A stretch of 64,000 bases of DNA, taken from contig NZ_QKKX01000047.1 in assembly GCF_003434305.1 (NCBI RefSeq), positions 1-64,000 on the forward strand, read 5' to 3'. A program made the translations under genes and the position numbers. Positions 16,104 to 24,803 of this stretch are shown in pieces. Below the pieces are notes generated by a model. It searched no databases and had not been told where the DNA came from. It was given only the letters and a program-made list of their open reading frames with translations. The stretch's first letter is position 1, and each line of letters starts with the position of its first letter. The DNA comes from Micromonospora sp. MW-13 (GTDB lineage Bacteria > Actinomycetota > Actinomycetes > Mycobacteriales > Micromonosporaceae).

Positions 16104-16637
16104 ATGGACTTGACCTCGTACGTGAGCAACCTCGGGCGTGAGTTCGCCACGCTTGCCGAAGCCGGCGGAGAGGAGGCGCGTGCGCTGGTCGAGCGCCTGA
16201 CCGGGTCGCTCGAGTCGGCGATCCGGATGACGCTGCTGGACGCGCTGTCGGCCGCCGCCGACGAGATCACCCGGGACCTGGCTCCGGGTTCGGTGGAACT
16301 GCGCCTGCGTGGACGCGATCCGAGCTTCGTCGTGACCTCGCCACCCGCCGAGCCGCTCGAACTCGCGGCCGGGAGCACCGCGGCTACGGTCGACGGCGCG
16401 CCGGACAGCGATCTGCTGATCGCCGAGGACGGCCCCGCCGCGCGGATCAACGTACGCCTGCCCGAGCAGCTCAAGGCCGCGGTCGAGGAGGCCGCGGCCA
16501 AGGAGGGCCGCTCGGTCAATGCCTGGCTGGTCCGGGCGGCGGCAGCCGCCTTGCAGCGGTCCGATCGCGAGCAGCGGCCCGAGCCACGCGGCAGCGCGAA
16601 ACGGGCCAGGCAGGGCTTCACCGGCTGGGTGCGCTAG
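16104..16637 (+). CDS. HicB/Arc-type ribbon-helix-helix regulator
   Basis: In this 177-residue protein, residues about 115-150 (ARINVRLPEQLKAAVEEAAA then KEGRSVNAWLVRAAAAAL) form a ribbon-helix-helix DNA-binding domain of the HicB C-terminal/Arc type. The N-terminal 110 residues are Ala/Glu/Leu-rich and probably mediate assembly or ligand sensing. It is the first gene of an operon with a DUF4097 protein and an ABC exporter. The dyad overlapping its start suggests that it represses its own operon. No toxin partner is present, so it is not a simple toxin-antitoxin pair. Confidence 0.75.
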   Translation: MDLTSYVSNLGREFATLAEAGGEEARALVERLTGSLESAIRMTLLDALSAAADEITRDLAPGSVELRLRGRDPSFVVTSPPAEPLELAAGSTAATVDGAPDSDLLIAEDGPAARINVRLPEQLKAAVEEAAAKEGRSVNAWLVRAAAAALQRSDREQRPEPRGSAKRARQGFTGWVR

Positions 16638-16663
16638 CCGCACCGCACGCTTTCCTCACACCA

Positions 16664-16684
16664 CGTCCCCGGCCTGCGGGGACG
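16664..16684 (+). promoter_or_regulatory. Short hairpin between the RHH and DUF4097 genes
   Basis: CGTCCCC and GGGGACG arms enclose a seven-base loop, 27 bases after the RHH stop and 29 before the next start. It may be a weak terminator or processing site that lowers downstream expression. Confidence 0.35.
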
Positions 16685-16713
16685 GCTCACCCACCCATGA
16701 TGCGGGGACAACC

Positions 16714-17562
16714 ATGCCAAATTTCGAGACGCCCGAACCGATTTCCGTCACGCTCGAACTCGGCGTCGTCGGCGACGTGCGGATCGCCGCGAGCGACCGG
16801 ACCGACACTGTCGTCGAGGTCCGCCCGAGCGACGAAACCGACGAGTCCGACGTGAAGGCCGCTCAGCAGGTCCGTGTCGACTACACCAACGGCACGCTCC
16901 GGGTGACCGGTCCGAAGGCGCGCGCTTTCGACTTCTCCCGCAAGACCAGGTCGGTCGACGTGTCCATCGAACTGCCCAGCGGTTCCCAGGTGTCCGCCGA
17001 GATGCAGGTGGGCGACGTCCGCTGTGCCGGTCGACTCGGGGAGTGCAGGCTCAAGACCTCCGCCGGGAACTTCTGGCTCGAACGAACCGGCCCGCTGCGC
17101 CTGGACACGTCGGCCGGTCACGTCACGGCCGACGGCATCACGGGCAACGCCGAGATCTCCACCGGCTCCGGCAAGGTCCAGATCGGCGAGGTCGAGGGCA
17201 CCGCGGTGGTCAAGAACTCCAACGGCGAAACCGCGATCGACGCGGTCACCGGCGACCTGCGGGTGCGCGCGGCCAACGGCGACATCCACGTCGAGCGGGC
17301 CGGCGCCGGCGTGGACGCCAAGACGTCCAACGGCAGCATCCGCCTCGGCGAGGTGGTCCGCGGCTCGGTCGTCCTCGGGACCGCCATGGGCAACCTGGAT
17401 GTCGGCATCGCCGCGGGCACCGCCGCCTGGCTGGAGGTGAACACCGCATTCGGGCACGTGCGCAACCTGCTGGAGAACGCCACCCGGCCCGACGAGGCCG
17501 ACGAGACCGTCGAGGTGCGTGGCCGCACCTCCTACGGCGACATCACCATCCACCGCTCCTGA
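16714..17562 (+). CDS. DUF4097 beta-helix-like protein
   Basis: The 282-residue protein consists of short repeated beta-strand units, such as LDTSAGHVTADGITGNAEIS, TGSGKVQIGEVEG and NGDIHVERAG, each ending in a glycine-rich turn. This matches DUF4097, a predicted right-handed beta-helix often encoded beside ABC transporters or anti-sigma factors in actinobacteria. No signal peptide is seen, so it should be cytoplasmic. It precedes the ABC ATPase gene by 29 bases. The molecular role is unknown; a scaffold for the exporter complex is only a guess. Confidence 0.8.
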   Translation: MPNFETPEPISVTLELGVVGDVRIAASDRTDTVVEVRPSDETDESDVKAAQQVRVDYTNGTLRVTGPKARAFDFSRKTRSVDVSIELPSGSQVSAEMQVGDVRCAGRLGECRLKTSAGNFWLERTGPLRLDTSAGHVTADGITGNAEISTGSGKVQIGEVEGTAVVKNSNGETAIDAVTGDLRVRAANGDIHVERAGAGVDAKTSNGSIRLGEVVRGSVVLGTAMGNLDVGIAAGTAAWLEVNTAFGHVRNLLENATRPDEADETVEVRGRTSYGDITIHRS

Positions 17563-17591
17563 TCCACCTCCGGCTCCGGAAAAGGGAAACC

Positions 17592-18551
17592 ATGACCAGC
17601 AAGCAATCCCGGCCCGCGATCGCCGCGACCGGGCTACGGAAGTCGTTCGGCGACCAGGTCGTGCTCGACGGTCTCGATCTGAACGTGCGACAGGGAACGG
17701 TCTTCTCGCTGCTCGGCGCGAACGGTGCCGGGAAGACCACCACGGTCAAGATCCTGTCCACTCTGCTCAGTGCCGACGCCGGTGACGTCCAGGTCGCCGG
17801 GCACGACCTCGCCCGCGAACCGGACGCGGTGCGCGCCGCGATCGGCGTCACCGGTCAGTTCTCCGCGGTGGACAACCTGCTCACCGGCGAGGAGAACCTG
17901 CTGCTGATGGCGGATCTGCACCACCTCCCCCGGGGCGAAGGCCGGCGGCGCGCCGCCCAGCTGCTCGAACAGTTCGACCTGACCGAGGCGGGCAGGAAGC
18001 CGGCATCGACCTACTCCGGGGGCATGCGGCGGCGGCTCGACCTGGCGATGACCCTGGTCGGCAGCCCGCGGGTGATCTTCCTCGACGAGCCGACCACCGG
18101 ACTGGATCCGCGCAGCCGCCGCAACATGTGGCAGATCATCCGGGACCTGGTGGCCAGCGGCGTCACCATCTTCCTGACCACGCAGTACCTGGAGGAAGCC
18201 GACGAGCTGGCCGACCGGATCGCGGTCATCGACCACGGCCGGGTGGTCGCCGAGGGAACCGCGGAGGAACTGAAGCGCCGCATCCCCGGTGGACACGTTC
18301 GCCTGCGGTTCGCCGACCCGCAGGGCCTCGACGCGGCCATGCGGGTGCTGGAGCAGGCCTCGCCCGACAACGACGCGCTCGCCCTGCGGGTGCCCAGCGA
18401 TGGCAGCCTGCGCGCGCTGAAGACCCTGATCGGCCGGCTCGACGACCGGGCCATCGAGGTCGACGAACTGTCCGTGCACACCCCCGATCTCGACGACGTC
18501 TTCCTCGCCCTCACCGGCAACCCCAGCAACGAGAAGGTGACCACCCGATGA
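17592..18551 (+). CDS. ABC exporter ATPase, DrrA/daunorubicin-resistance type
   Basis: The 319-residue ATPase has Walker A GANGAGKTTT (about 43-52), the signature YSGGMRRRLDLA (about 140), Walker B VIFLDEPTTGLDPRSR (about 160) and the H-loop replaced by Q in LTTQYLEEADELADR, as in DrrA. The DrrA-type C-terminal extension (PSDGSLRALKTLIGRLDDRA) follows. It should power export by the membrane protein encoded next, whose start overlaps its stop. DrrAB pairs export antibiotics or lipids; the substrate here is unknown. Confidence 0.9.
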   Translation: MTSKQSRPAIAATGLRKSFGDQVVLDGLDLNVRQGTVFSLLGANGAGKTTTVKILSTLLSADAGDVQVAGHDLAREPDAVRAAIGVTGQFSAVDNLLTGEENLLLMADLHHLPRGEGRRRAAQLLEQFDLTEAGRKPASTYSGGMRRRLDLAMTLVGSPRVIFLDEPTTGLDPRSRRNMWQIIRDLVASGVTIFLTTQYLEEADELADRIAVIDHGRVVAEGTAEELKRRIPGGHVRLRFADPQGLDAAMRVLEQASPDNDALALRVPSDGSLRALKTLIGRLDDRAIEVDELSVHTPDLDDVFLALTGNPSNEKVTTR

Positions 18552-19381
18552 GCACCTCCACCCTCACCGGCCCGGCTCCGGCGAGACTCCGTCTCCATCC
18601 GCTACGCGACTCGGCGACGATGCTGCGCCGCAACCTCAAGCGCATGCTGCGGTACCCGTCCATGACCGTGACGCTCGTCGGGATGCCCGTCGTCTTCCTG
18701 CTGCTGTTCGTCTACGTGCTCGGCGGCACACTGGGCGCCGGACTCGGCGGGGCGGCGCACGTCGGCGCGGCCGGCGGGCGCGCCGCGTACGCCAACTACG
18801 TGGCACCCGCGATCATCCTGATGACCGTGACGGCCACGGTCCAGGGGACCGCGATCTCGATCGCCATGGACATGACCGAAGGCATCATCACCCGGTTTCG
18901 CACCATGCACATCGCCCGCGTCTCGGTGCTGACCGGGCATGTCCTGGGCAGCATGATCCAGGCGGTGTTCAGCCTGGCGATCGTGATCGGCGTGGCGCTG
19001 CTGGTCGGCTTCCGGCCCACCGCCGGGCTGGGCGGGTGGCTGGCCACGGCCGGTTTCCTGGTGGCGGTGACCTTCGCACTCGTCTGGTTGTCCGTCGCGC
19101 TCGGCCAGGTGAGCAAGAGCGTCGAGACCGCGAGCAACCTGCCCATGCCGCTCGTCCTGCTGCCCTTCCTCGGCAGCGGGTTCGTACCCACCGACTCCAT
19201 GCCGGCCGTTCTGCGCTGGTTCGCCGAGTACCAGCCGTTCACGCCGATCATCGAGACCCTGCGCGGCCTGCTGATGGACAAGCCGATCGGGAACAACGCG
19301 TGGATCGGGCTCGCCTGGTGCGCCGCCATCGCGCTGGGCGGATACCTCTGGTCGAAACGTCTGTTCAACCGCGAGTCCTGA
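18548..19381 (+). CDS. ABC-2 type exporter permease, DrrB-like
   Basis: The 277-residue membrane protein has about six membrane helices and the ABC-2 segment EGIITRFRTMHIARVSVLTG near 115-135. It ends with a helix and a short basic tail (WSKRLFNRES). Its ATG lies in the stop of the ATPase gene (ATGA), so the two subunits are coupled. It likely forms the pore of a homodimeric DrrAB-type exporter. The permease ends about 150 bases before the S9 peptidase gene, which may be in the same transcript. Confidence 0.88.
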   Translation: MSTSTLTGPAPARLRLHPLRDSATMLRRNLKRMLRYPSMTVTLVGMPVVFLLLFVYVLGGTLGAGLGGAAHVGAAGGRAAYANYVAPAIILMTVTATVQGTAISIAMDMTEGIITRFRTMHIARVSVLTGHVLGSMIQAVFSLAIVIGVALLVGFRPTAGLGGWLATAGFLVAVTFALVWLSVALGQVSKSVETASNLPMPLVLLPFLGSGFVPTDSMPAVLRWFAEYQPFTPIIETLRGLLMDKPIGNNAWIGLAWCAAIALGGYLWSKRLFNRES

Positions 19382-19528
19382 CCAGGCACCGCCCTTCCCC
19401 GACCGCGCCCTGCTCGCGAGACGGCCAGCGCCCTCGCCCGAGCCTCCCACGCTCTCATTTCCCCTGCCGTGCTGGTGTCGCCGTGGCATCCCCATGCCCG
19501 AAACCGGCACCGAGGAAGGACACGACGA

Positions 19529-21805
19529 ATGAGCACTACTCAGGACTACCAGGCTGCGGAACTGCTCCTCCGTCGACCCGCCCGACCCGGCGAGTTGGTC
19601 GTCGGCGACAAGATCAAGCCGCAGTGGATCGACGGAGGGGCCCGATTCTGGTACGCGGTGAGCAACGGAGCCGGCAGGCGGTTCGTGCTGGTCGACCCGG
19701 CGGCGGGCAGCCGCGAGCCGGCCTTCGACCACGCCCGGCTCGCCGTCGCGCTGGCCGCGGCCTCCGGGCAGCAGGTCGACCGTGAGGCGTTGCCGTTCAG
19801 GGCCATCGAGCTGGCCGGGAACGCCGTGGAGTTCGACGCGTTCGGCGGGCGTTGGCGCTGCCGCCTGGACAGTTACGCCTGCGAGCGGGCCGAGCTCCCG
19901 CCGTCGGGCAACCCGCTGGAGGTGCCGTCACCCGACAAGAAGGTCGCGGTGGCCCTGCGGGGGCACGACCTGTGGGCGCGCTCGCTGTCCGACGGCCGCG
20001 AGTGGGCGCTGACCACCGACGGCGAGCCCGCCTACCGGTACGCCTCCAGCCCGGAGTGCCTCGGCAACGGCACCCTGCTGCGCAAGTTCGGCCTGCCGCA
20101 CCTGCCGCCTGCCGTGGCCTGGTCGCCCGACTCGACGAAGGCGCTGACGCATCGGACCGATGAGCGCGGTGTCCGGCAGACCCACCTCGTGGAGGCCAGG
20201 CCCGCCGACGGCGGCGCCTCGGTGCTGCGCACCCAGCGGTACCCGTACCCCGGGGACGAGGCGCTGCCGCGCGCCGAACTGGTGGTCCTCGACATCGCGT
20301 CGGGCACGGTGGTCCGCGCGCAGGCGGAGCCGCTGATGATGTCGGCGCTGTCGCCGATCCTGATCAAGTGGGCGTGGTGGGCCCCGGACAGCTCGGCGGT
20401 GTACTACCTCAGCACGCCCCGCGACCGGCACACCCTCACCCTGCACCGCCTCGATCCGGCCACCGGCCAGGTCACCACCGTGCTCAGCGAGACCGGGGCC
20501 ACCCGCGTGGAGCCCAACCAGTGGATGACCGAGCCACCGATCGTGCGGGTGCTGGCCGACGAGGCGCTCTGGTACTCGCAGCGGGACGGCTGGGGCCACC
20601 TGTACCGGTACGACCTGCACACCGGCACGCTGCTCGGGCAGGTCACCTCCGGGCAGTGGGCGGTGCGGCAGATCCTGCACGTCGACGAGACCGAGCGGGT
20701 GGTGTACTTCATTGCCTCCGGGCTGGTGGACGCCGACCCGTACCGGCGCACGGTGTGCCGGGTCGGCCTGGATGGCTCCGGCTTCGCCAAGGTCACCGAC
20801 GACGAACGGGACCACGTCGTCACGGTGCCGGACACCATGGAGTACTTCATCGACTCGGCGTCCACCGTCGACACCCCGCCGGTGTCCCGCGTCCGCGACT
20901 GGACCGGGCGGGTGCTGGTCGAGCTGGAGCGGGCCGACATCAGCAAGCTCACCGCCACCGGCTGGACTCCGCCGGAACGGTTCCGCGTCAAGGCGGCCGA
21001 CGCAGTGACGGACATCTACGGTGTGCTGTACCGGCCAAGGGGGTTCGACCCCGCCCGGCGCTACCCGGTGGTGGACAGCGTCTACCCCGGCCCGCACGTC
21101 AACCGGGTCGACCCGTGCTTCGACCCCGGCGGGTTCGGCTTCGACGCGGAGGCCATCGCGGCGCTGGGCTTCGTGGTGGTGGCAGTGGACGGGCGCGGCA
21201 CCCCGGGGCGGAGCAAGGCCTTTCACGACGCCTCCTACGGTCACCTCGCCGACGCGGGATCTCTGGACGACCATGTCGCCGCGCTACGGCAACTGGCCCG
21301 GACCCGGCCATGGATGGACCTGGACCGGGTGGGCGCGTTCGGCTTGTCCGGCGGCGGGTTCGCCACCGTGCGGGCGATGCTCGACTTCCCCGAGGTCTAC
21401 CGGGCCGGCGTCGCCCTCTGCGGCGTCCACGACCACCGCCACTACCAGGCGTCCTATGCGGAGCTGTACGACGGTGCGGACAACCCAGAGGCATGGGCCC
21501 GCGCATCCAATGTCGACATCGCGGACCGGCTGACCGGCAAGCTGCTGCTCATCCACGGCGAATCGGACGACAACGTCCACCCGGACCACACGCTGCGGCT
21601 GGCCGACCGGCTCATCGCCGCCGACAAGGACTTCGAGCTGCTCATCGTGCCCGGGGCGGAGCACCTGTTCATCGACTGCCTGCACTACGTCCGCAAGCGT
21701 AGCTGGGACTTCCTGGTACGCGAGCTGATGGGCGCGCAGCCGCCGGCCTACCGCCCCGCCCCCATCCCCATCGACCCCGAGCTGCTCGGCGAACTCTTCG
21801 CCTGA
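19529..21805 (+). CDS. S9 family serine peptidase, dipeptidyl-peptidase IV type
   Basis: This 758-residue enzyme has an N-terminal DPP-IV beta-propeller (about 60-470) and a C-terminal alpha/beta hydrolase. The catalytic triad is readable as Ser607 (GLSGGG), Asp681 (SDDNVH) and His712 (GAEHLF). No signal peptide is present, so it should act in the cytoplasm, trimming peptides, often after proline. The ATG at 19529 follows GAGGAAGGA and gives a family-like start; longer readings add only a non-conserved tail. Its position after an exporter suggests, but does not prove, peptide substrates. Confidence 0.88.
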   Translation: MSTTQDYQAAELLLRRPARPGELVVGDKIKPQWIDGGARFWYAVSNGAGRRFVLVDPAAGSREPAFDHARLAVALAAASGQQVDREALPFRAIELAGNAVEFDAFGGRWRCRLDSYACERAELPPSGNPLEVPSPDKKVAVALRGHDLWARSLSDGREWALTTDGEPAYRYASSPECLGNGTLLRKFGLPHLPPAVAWSPDSTKALTHRTDERGVRQTHLVEARPADGGASVLRTQRYPYPGDEALPRAELVVLDIASGTVVRAQAEPLMMSALSPILIKWAWWAPDSSAVYYLSTPRDRHTLTLHRLDPATGQVTTVLSETGATRVEPNQWMTEPPIVRVLADEALWYSQRDGWGHLYRYDLHTGTLLGQVTSGQWAVRQILHVDETERVVYFIASGLVDADPYRRTVCRVGLDGSGFAKVTDDERDHVVTVPDTMEYFIDSASTVDTPPVSRVRDWTGRVLVELERADISKLTATGWTPPERFRVKAADAVTDIYGVLYRPRGFDPARRYPVVDSVYPGPHVNRVDPCFDPGGFGFDAEAIAALGFVVVAVDGRGTPGRSKAFHDASYGHLADAGSLDDHVAALRQLARTRPWMDLDRVGAFGLSGGGFATVRAMLDFPEVYRAGVALCGVHDHRHYQASYAELYDGADNPEAWARASNVDIADRLTGKLLLIHGESDDNVHPDHTLRLADRLIAADKDFELLIVPGAEHLFIDCLHYVRKRSWDFLVRELMGAQPPAYRPAPIPIDPELLGELFA

Positions 21806-21844
21806 GCGCGACCAGCCCTCGTCGGCCCGGGCCGGCAGAGACTC

Positions 21845-21868
21845 GGCGATCCGGCGATCCGGCGATCC
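21845..21868. repeat. Three tandem copies of GGCGATCC
   Basis: Three exact eight-base units follow the S9 peptidase gene, with a partial fourth (GG) after them. The tract is small and possibly unstable in copy number. Confidence 0.8.
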
Positions 21869-22003
21869 GGCAGCGTGGGCGGGTGCCGGCCGATCGCGCC
21901 GCGACCAGCTCGGCGGCTGGCCGGACCGCGAAAAGCGTATGCAGATTGATCAATGGCTTGTAGTGTGGGCCCGTCGTCTCATACCCCTGGAAGGGAAGTG
22001 GGC

Positions 22004-22852
22004 ATGTCCAGGATCACCGTTCGCGCGCTCGGCGCCCTCGGCGCCCTCGGCGTGCTCGCCGCGACCCTCGGCGTCCTGGCGGTCGCCGCGCCTGCTCAGG
22101 CGGCGTCCCGCGATGGAATCTGCGACGCCGGGGAGTTCTGTTACTACTACAACAGCGACCACGCGGGGTCGATCTCCGATCACACCGGATCGCTGGCCGA
22201 CTACGGCTCGACCCAGCCGGACTGCTACGAGTTCAAGGGCGCCGGCAACGGCCAGGGCCTGTGCATCAAGAACAATGCCGCCTCCGTGTGGAACCGCACT
22301 GGCAACACGGTGCGGGTCTACTACAACAGCGACTACGACGGCTCCTACGCCCACCAGGACTTCGCGCCGGGCGCCAAGGCGAACCTGAACGCCACGCTCA
22401 AGAACAACAACGCCTCCCACCAGCTGATCTCTGCCGGGACGACCTACCCGGCCAAGGACGACTACCCGTACAAGGGTCAGACCACGGGTATCGATCCGTG
22501 GAACTTCTACAAGGGGCAGTGCACCAGCTTCGCCGCCTGGGCGCTGCGGAGCCGGGTCGGCGTGGCCTTCCACAACCAGTACGCGGGCCAGGCGCGGTGG
22601 GGCAACGCCAAGGAGTGGGTCGCCGCTGCCGGGAACGCCGGCGTGCCGGTCTACAACAGCCCGAAGGCCGGTGACATCGCGGTCCGCCTCGGCGGCACCT
22701 ACGGTCACGTCGCCTTCGTCACCAGCGTGAATTCGAACGGCTCCTTCGAAATCGACGAGTACAACTACCTCTACGCCGACGCGTACAGTCACCGGACGGT
22801 GACGGTGGGAACTGCCAACAGCCAGTTCTCCAAGTTCATCCGCTTCAAGTGA
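22004..22852 (+). CDS. Secreted peptidase-inhibitor I36 / CHAP amidase fusion
   Basis: The 282-residue protein has a Sec signal peptide (AATLGVLAVAAPAQAAS, cleavage about residue 36). An I36-like inhibitor domain with repeated FCYYYNSDHAGS/VYYNSDYDGSY units occupies about 37-145. A CHAP domain follows from about 165, with the catalytic Cys in GQCTSFAAWALRSR and His in GHVAFV. CHAP domains cut peptidoglycan amides or peptides, and I36 inhibits metalloproteases, so the product may remodel or defend the cell wall. The ATG at 22004 follows GGAAGGGAAG. A strong terminator follows. Confidence 0.85.
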   Translation: MSRITVRALGALGALGVLAATLGVLAVAAPAQAASRDGICDAGEFCYYYNSDHAGSISDHTGSLADYGSTQPDCYEFKGAGNGQGLCIKNNAASVWNRTGNTVRVYYNSDYDGSYAHQDFAPGAKANLNATLKNNNASHQLISAGTTYPAKDDYPYKGQTTGIDPWNFYKGQCTSFAAWALRSRVGVAFHNQYAGQARWGNAKEWVAAAGNAGVPVYNSPKAGDIAVRLGGTYGHVAFVTSVNSNGSFEIDEYNYLYADAYSHRTVTVGTANSQFSKFIRFK

Positions 22853-22873
22853 CCTGCTGGCCCAACTGAGGCA

Positions 22874-22911
22874 TGCGGGCACGCCGGCCCGGCGGGGTGG
22901 GCGTGCCCGCA
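22874..22911 (+). terminator. Terminator of the I36-CHAP gene
   Basis: Perfect 12-base arms, TGCGGGCACGCC and GGCGTGCCCGCA, with a 14-base loop lie 21 bases after the stop. Confidence 0.75.
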
Positions 22912-23179
22912 CGGTCGTACGACGAGCCGCCCCGGCCGAAGAGCGAGCTGATGACGCGGCTACGGACGGCGACCACCGCCGACGAGATCGTCGAGGTGCT
23001 CTACGAGTTGGGCCGTGGCCGGCGCGGCGGCGCTGACATACCTGGCCGACCATCCCGATCCGCACGTGCGCGACGCTCTCGAAAGCACCCTGCGGGCGTA
23101 CCGCGGCCCCGGAGCGCGCCGGCTACGCGAGCGGTTACGAATCGGCAGCGCCTCGGTGCCGGATCCGACCCACCACTGA
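22903..23179 (+). pseudogene. Small HEAT-like protein gene interrupted by one frameshift
   Basis: One frame reads KSELMTRLRTATTADEIVEV then LYEL, up to the GGG run at 23010-23012. The continuation, AVAGAAALTYLADHPDPHVR, DALESTLRAYRGPGARRLRE and RLRIGSASVPDPTHH with stop at 23177, is in another frame. Removing one G restores a single reading of about 90 residues. Both halves have normal codon bias, so the shift is recent, or an assembly error. The first possible GTG lies in the terminator arm; an ATG at 22951 is an alternative start. No known function. Confidence 0.6.
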
Positions 23180-23397
23180 GGTCACCCGAAGCCTGGGGCA
23201 ACCGTCGACCGGCGCGTTCCGGCCGGCGGTGCCCGACGTCCGGCGACCGCGCCGGCTCCCACCCGCACGGTCCGGGCCACGGCGAAGGGGCGGGACCCGT
23301 CCGGGTTCGGTCCGGGGCTCGAACGTGCCGGCCCGGTCCCGGGGGCCACCGGTCCGCGCCGGCCCGCTGGTGTCGGTCGGCACGGTCACAGACCCCA

Positions 23398-24600
23398 CTA
23401 GCTCGGCGGGGCGTCCTTGACGAACACGATCCCGTCAATGCTGGCGACGTGGGCCGGGTCCAGCGGGAAGTAGCCGAACCAGGGGGACACGCGGGAGGCG
23501 GGCGCCACCTCGCCGAGGACAGCGGCCAGTCGGCGGGCGTCGACGACGTATCGGTCCTCCGGGAGCGCGTACAGGAGCCCTTCGATGGTGTCCGGGGGTG
23601 GGGTGTCCACCCCGTGGTGGCGGATCGTGCCGAGGGCCGTGGCGAGGAAGGCGTACCCCTCGCCCAGTTGGGCGCTGACGATCGCCCCGGCGCTCCACCA
23701 TTGCAGCGGCAGGCCGCCCATCCGCATCCTGCTCTTGTCCCGCTGGAGATGCCCGTTGTGGGCGTACACCAGCGCCGGGCCCTGCTCGGCGATGGCGAAC
23801 AGGTTGGCGGCCATCATCGAATCCCGCAGCGCGCAGAGCCGCGCCAGGCGGCTCGGTGACCCGTCGGCCATCCAGAAGTGGTATCGCAGCAGCCCGGTGG
23901 CGGTACGACCGTACATGCGTGCCCGGTCCCAGTCGTCCGGTGCGGACGCCGCGATCAGGTGTGGCGTCTGCGTGTCGAGCAGGGCCACCAGGTCGTCGGC
24001 GAGCAGCCGCAGCTGCCTGGCCTCGGGCGTCTGCCCCACGGACCGGGACGGTTCCATCATCGAGGCGGGGTCGGTCCACCGGTCGTCGGCGCCGAGCAGG
24101 CGGTCGAGCGTTTCCGTGGTGCAGGGAAGCAGGTCGGCGTCAACCCGGGCGGTGAGGTAGGCGTGGAGTGCGGTGAGGGCCTGCCGGGGGCTCGCGGCGC
24201 CGGTGGTCTCCAGCGGGCCGTCGAAACCGACGAAGCGCAGCCGCTCGGACGCGGGCCGGCCGTCGTTGTACGCGCGCATCCAGCGCACCAGTTCGCGGTT
24301 GGCCGCGAAGGCACCCCATCCGTGGCTGAAGCCGCGCTCCATGACCTCGTCGAGGATGCCCGTGCCCGACGTGACGTAGTCGTCCACGACCAGGCCCATC
24401 ATGCAGTCGCTCTCGATGGCGATCGCCCGGTAGCCCTCCTGCTCGACGAGTTGCCGGAAGAGGTCGTTTCGCAGGTCGAGCAGAACATCCTCGCCGTGGG
24501 TCGGCTCACCCAAGGCAAGCAGCCGCGGCCGGGCCGGGAGCAACCCCATGACGGTAGCGGCGTCGACGAGATGGGCGGCGTCTTTGATAGCAGCAGTCAT
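23398..24600 (-). CDS. Erythromycin esterase-like hydrolase
   Basis: The 400-residue protein matches the EreA/EreB-like superfamily: LALGEPTHGEDVLLDLRNDL near 30-49 (with the conserved Glu and His), VIAIES-like AIAIESD near 65, ERGFSHGWGAFAANRELVRW and VYAHNGHLQRDK. Characterised members hydrolyse macrolide lactone rings using an activated water. Many environmental relatives have other or unknown substrates, so resistance should not be assumed. The ATG at 24600 has no clear ribosome site. It is transcribed alone. Confidence 0.8.
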   Translation of the reverse strand: MTAAIKDAAHLVDAATVMGLLPARPRLLALGEPTHGEDVLLDLRNDLFRQLVEQEGYRAIAIESDCMMGLVVDDYVTSGTGILDEVMERGFSHGWGAFAANRELVRWMRAYNDGRPASERLRFVGFDGPLETTGAASPRQALTALHAYLTARVDADLLPCTTETLDRLLGADDRWTDPASMMEPSRSVGQTPEARQLRLLADDLVALLDTQTPHLIAASAPDDWDRARMYGRTATGLLRYHFWMADGSPSRLARLCALRDSMMAANLFAIAEQGPALVYAHNGHLQRDKSRMRMGGLPLQWWSAGAIVSAQLGEGYAFLATALGTIRHHGVDTPPPDTIEGLLYALPEDRYVVDARRLAAVLGEVAPASRVSPWFGYFPLDPAHVASIDGIVFVKDAPPS

Positions 24601-24803
24601 GCCATGAACGGTATCGTTGAACCATCGGTAGAAACTTTTCCGCGACAACAGCAGGCCGGTGAGACGAAACCTTCAAAGTGGCGGACAACTCAGGCCGGTT
24701 GACCTGGCCGCGAGGTTTCAGTCGGGGCACCGGATCTGGAGCGGGCCCGACCCGTGTCAGCGGCGGCGGTCGGCTCGCGCGCCGGGCGCGGCCGGTCGGC
24801 GCG

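Noticed and set aside
16104..16637. A toxin-antitoxin pair headed by the RHH gene
   Set aside because: No small toxin gene lies before or after it; the neighbours are a DUF4097 protein and an ABC exporter.
21845..21868. A CRISPR-like or attachment repeat
   Set aside because: Three eight-base tandem units without spacers are a simple repeat, not an array or att site.
23398..24600. A clinical-type macrolide resistance gene
   Set aside because: The fold matches the erythromycin-esterase superfamily, but many environmental members have other substrates, and nothing nearby supports resistance.
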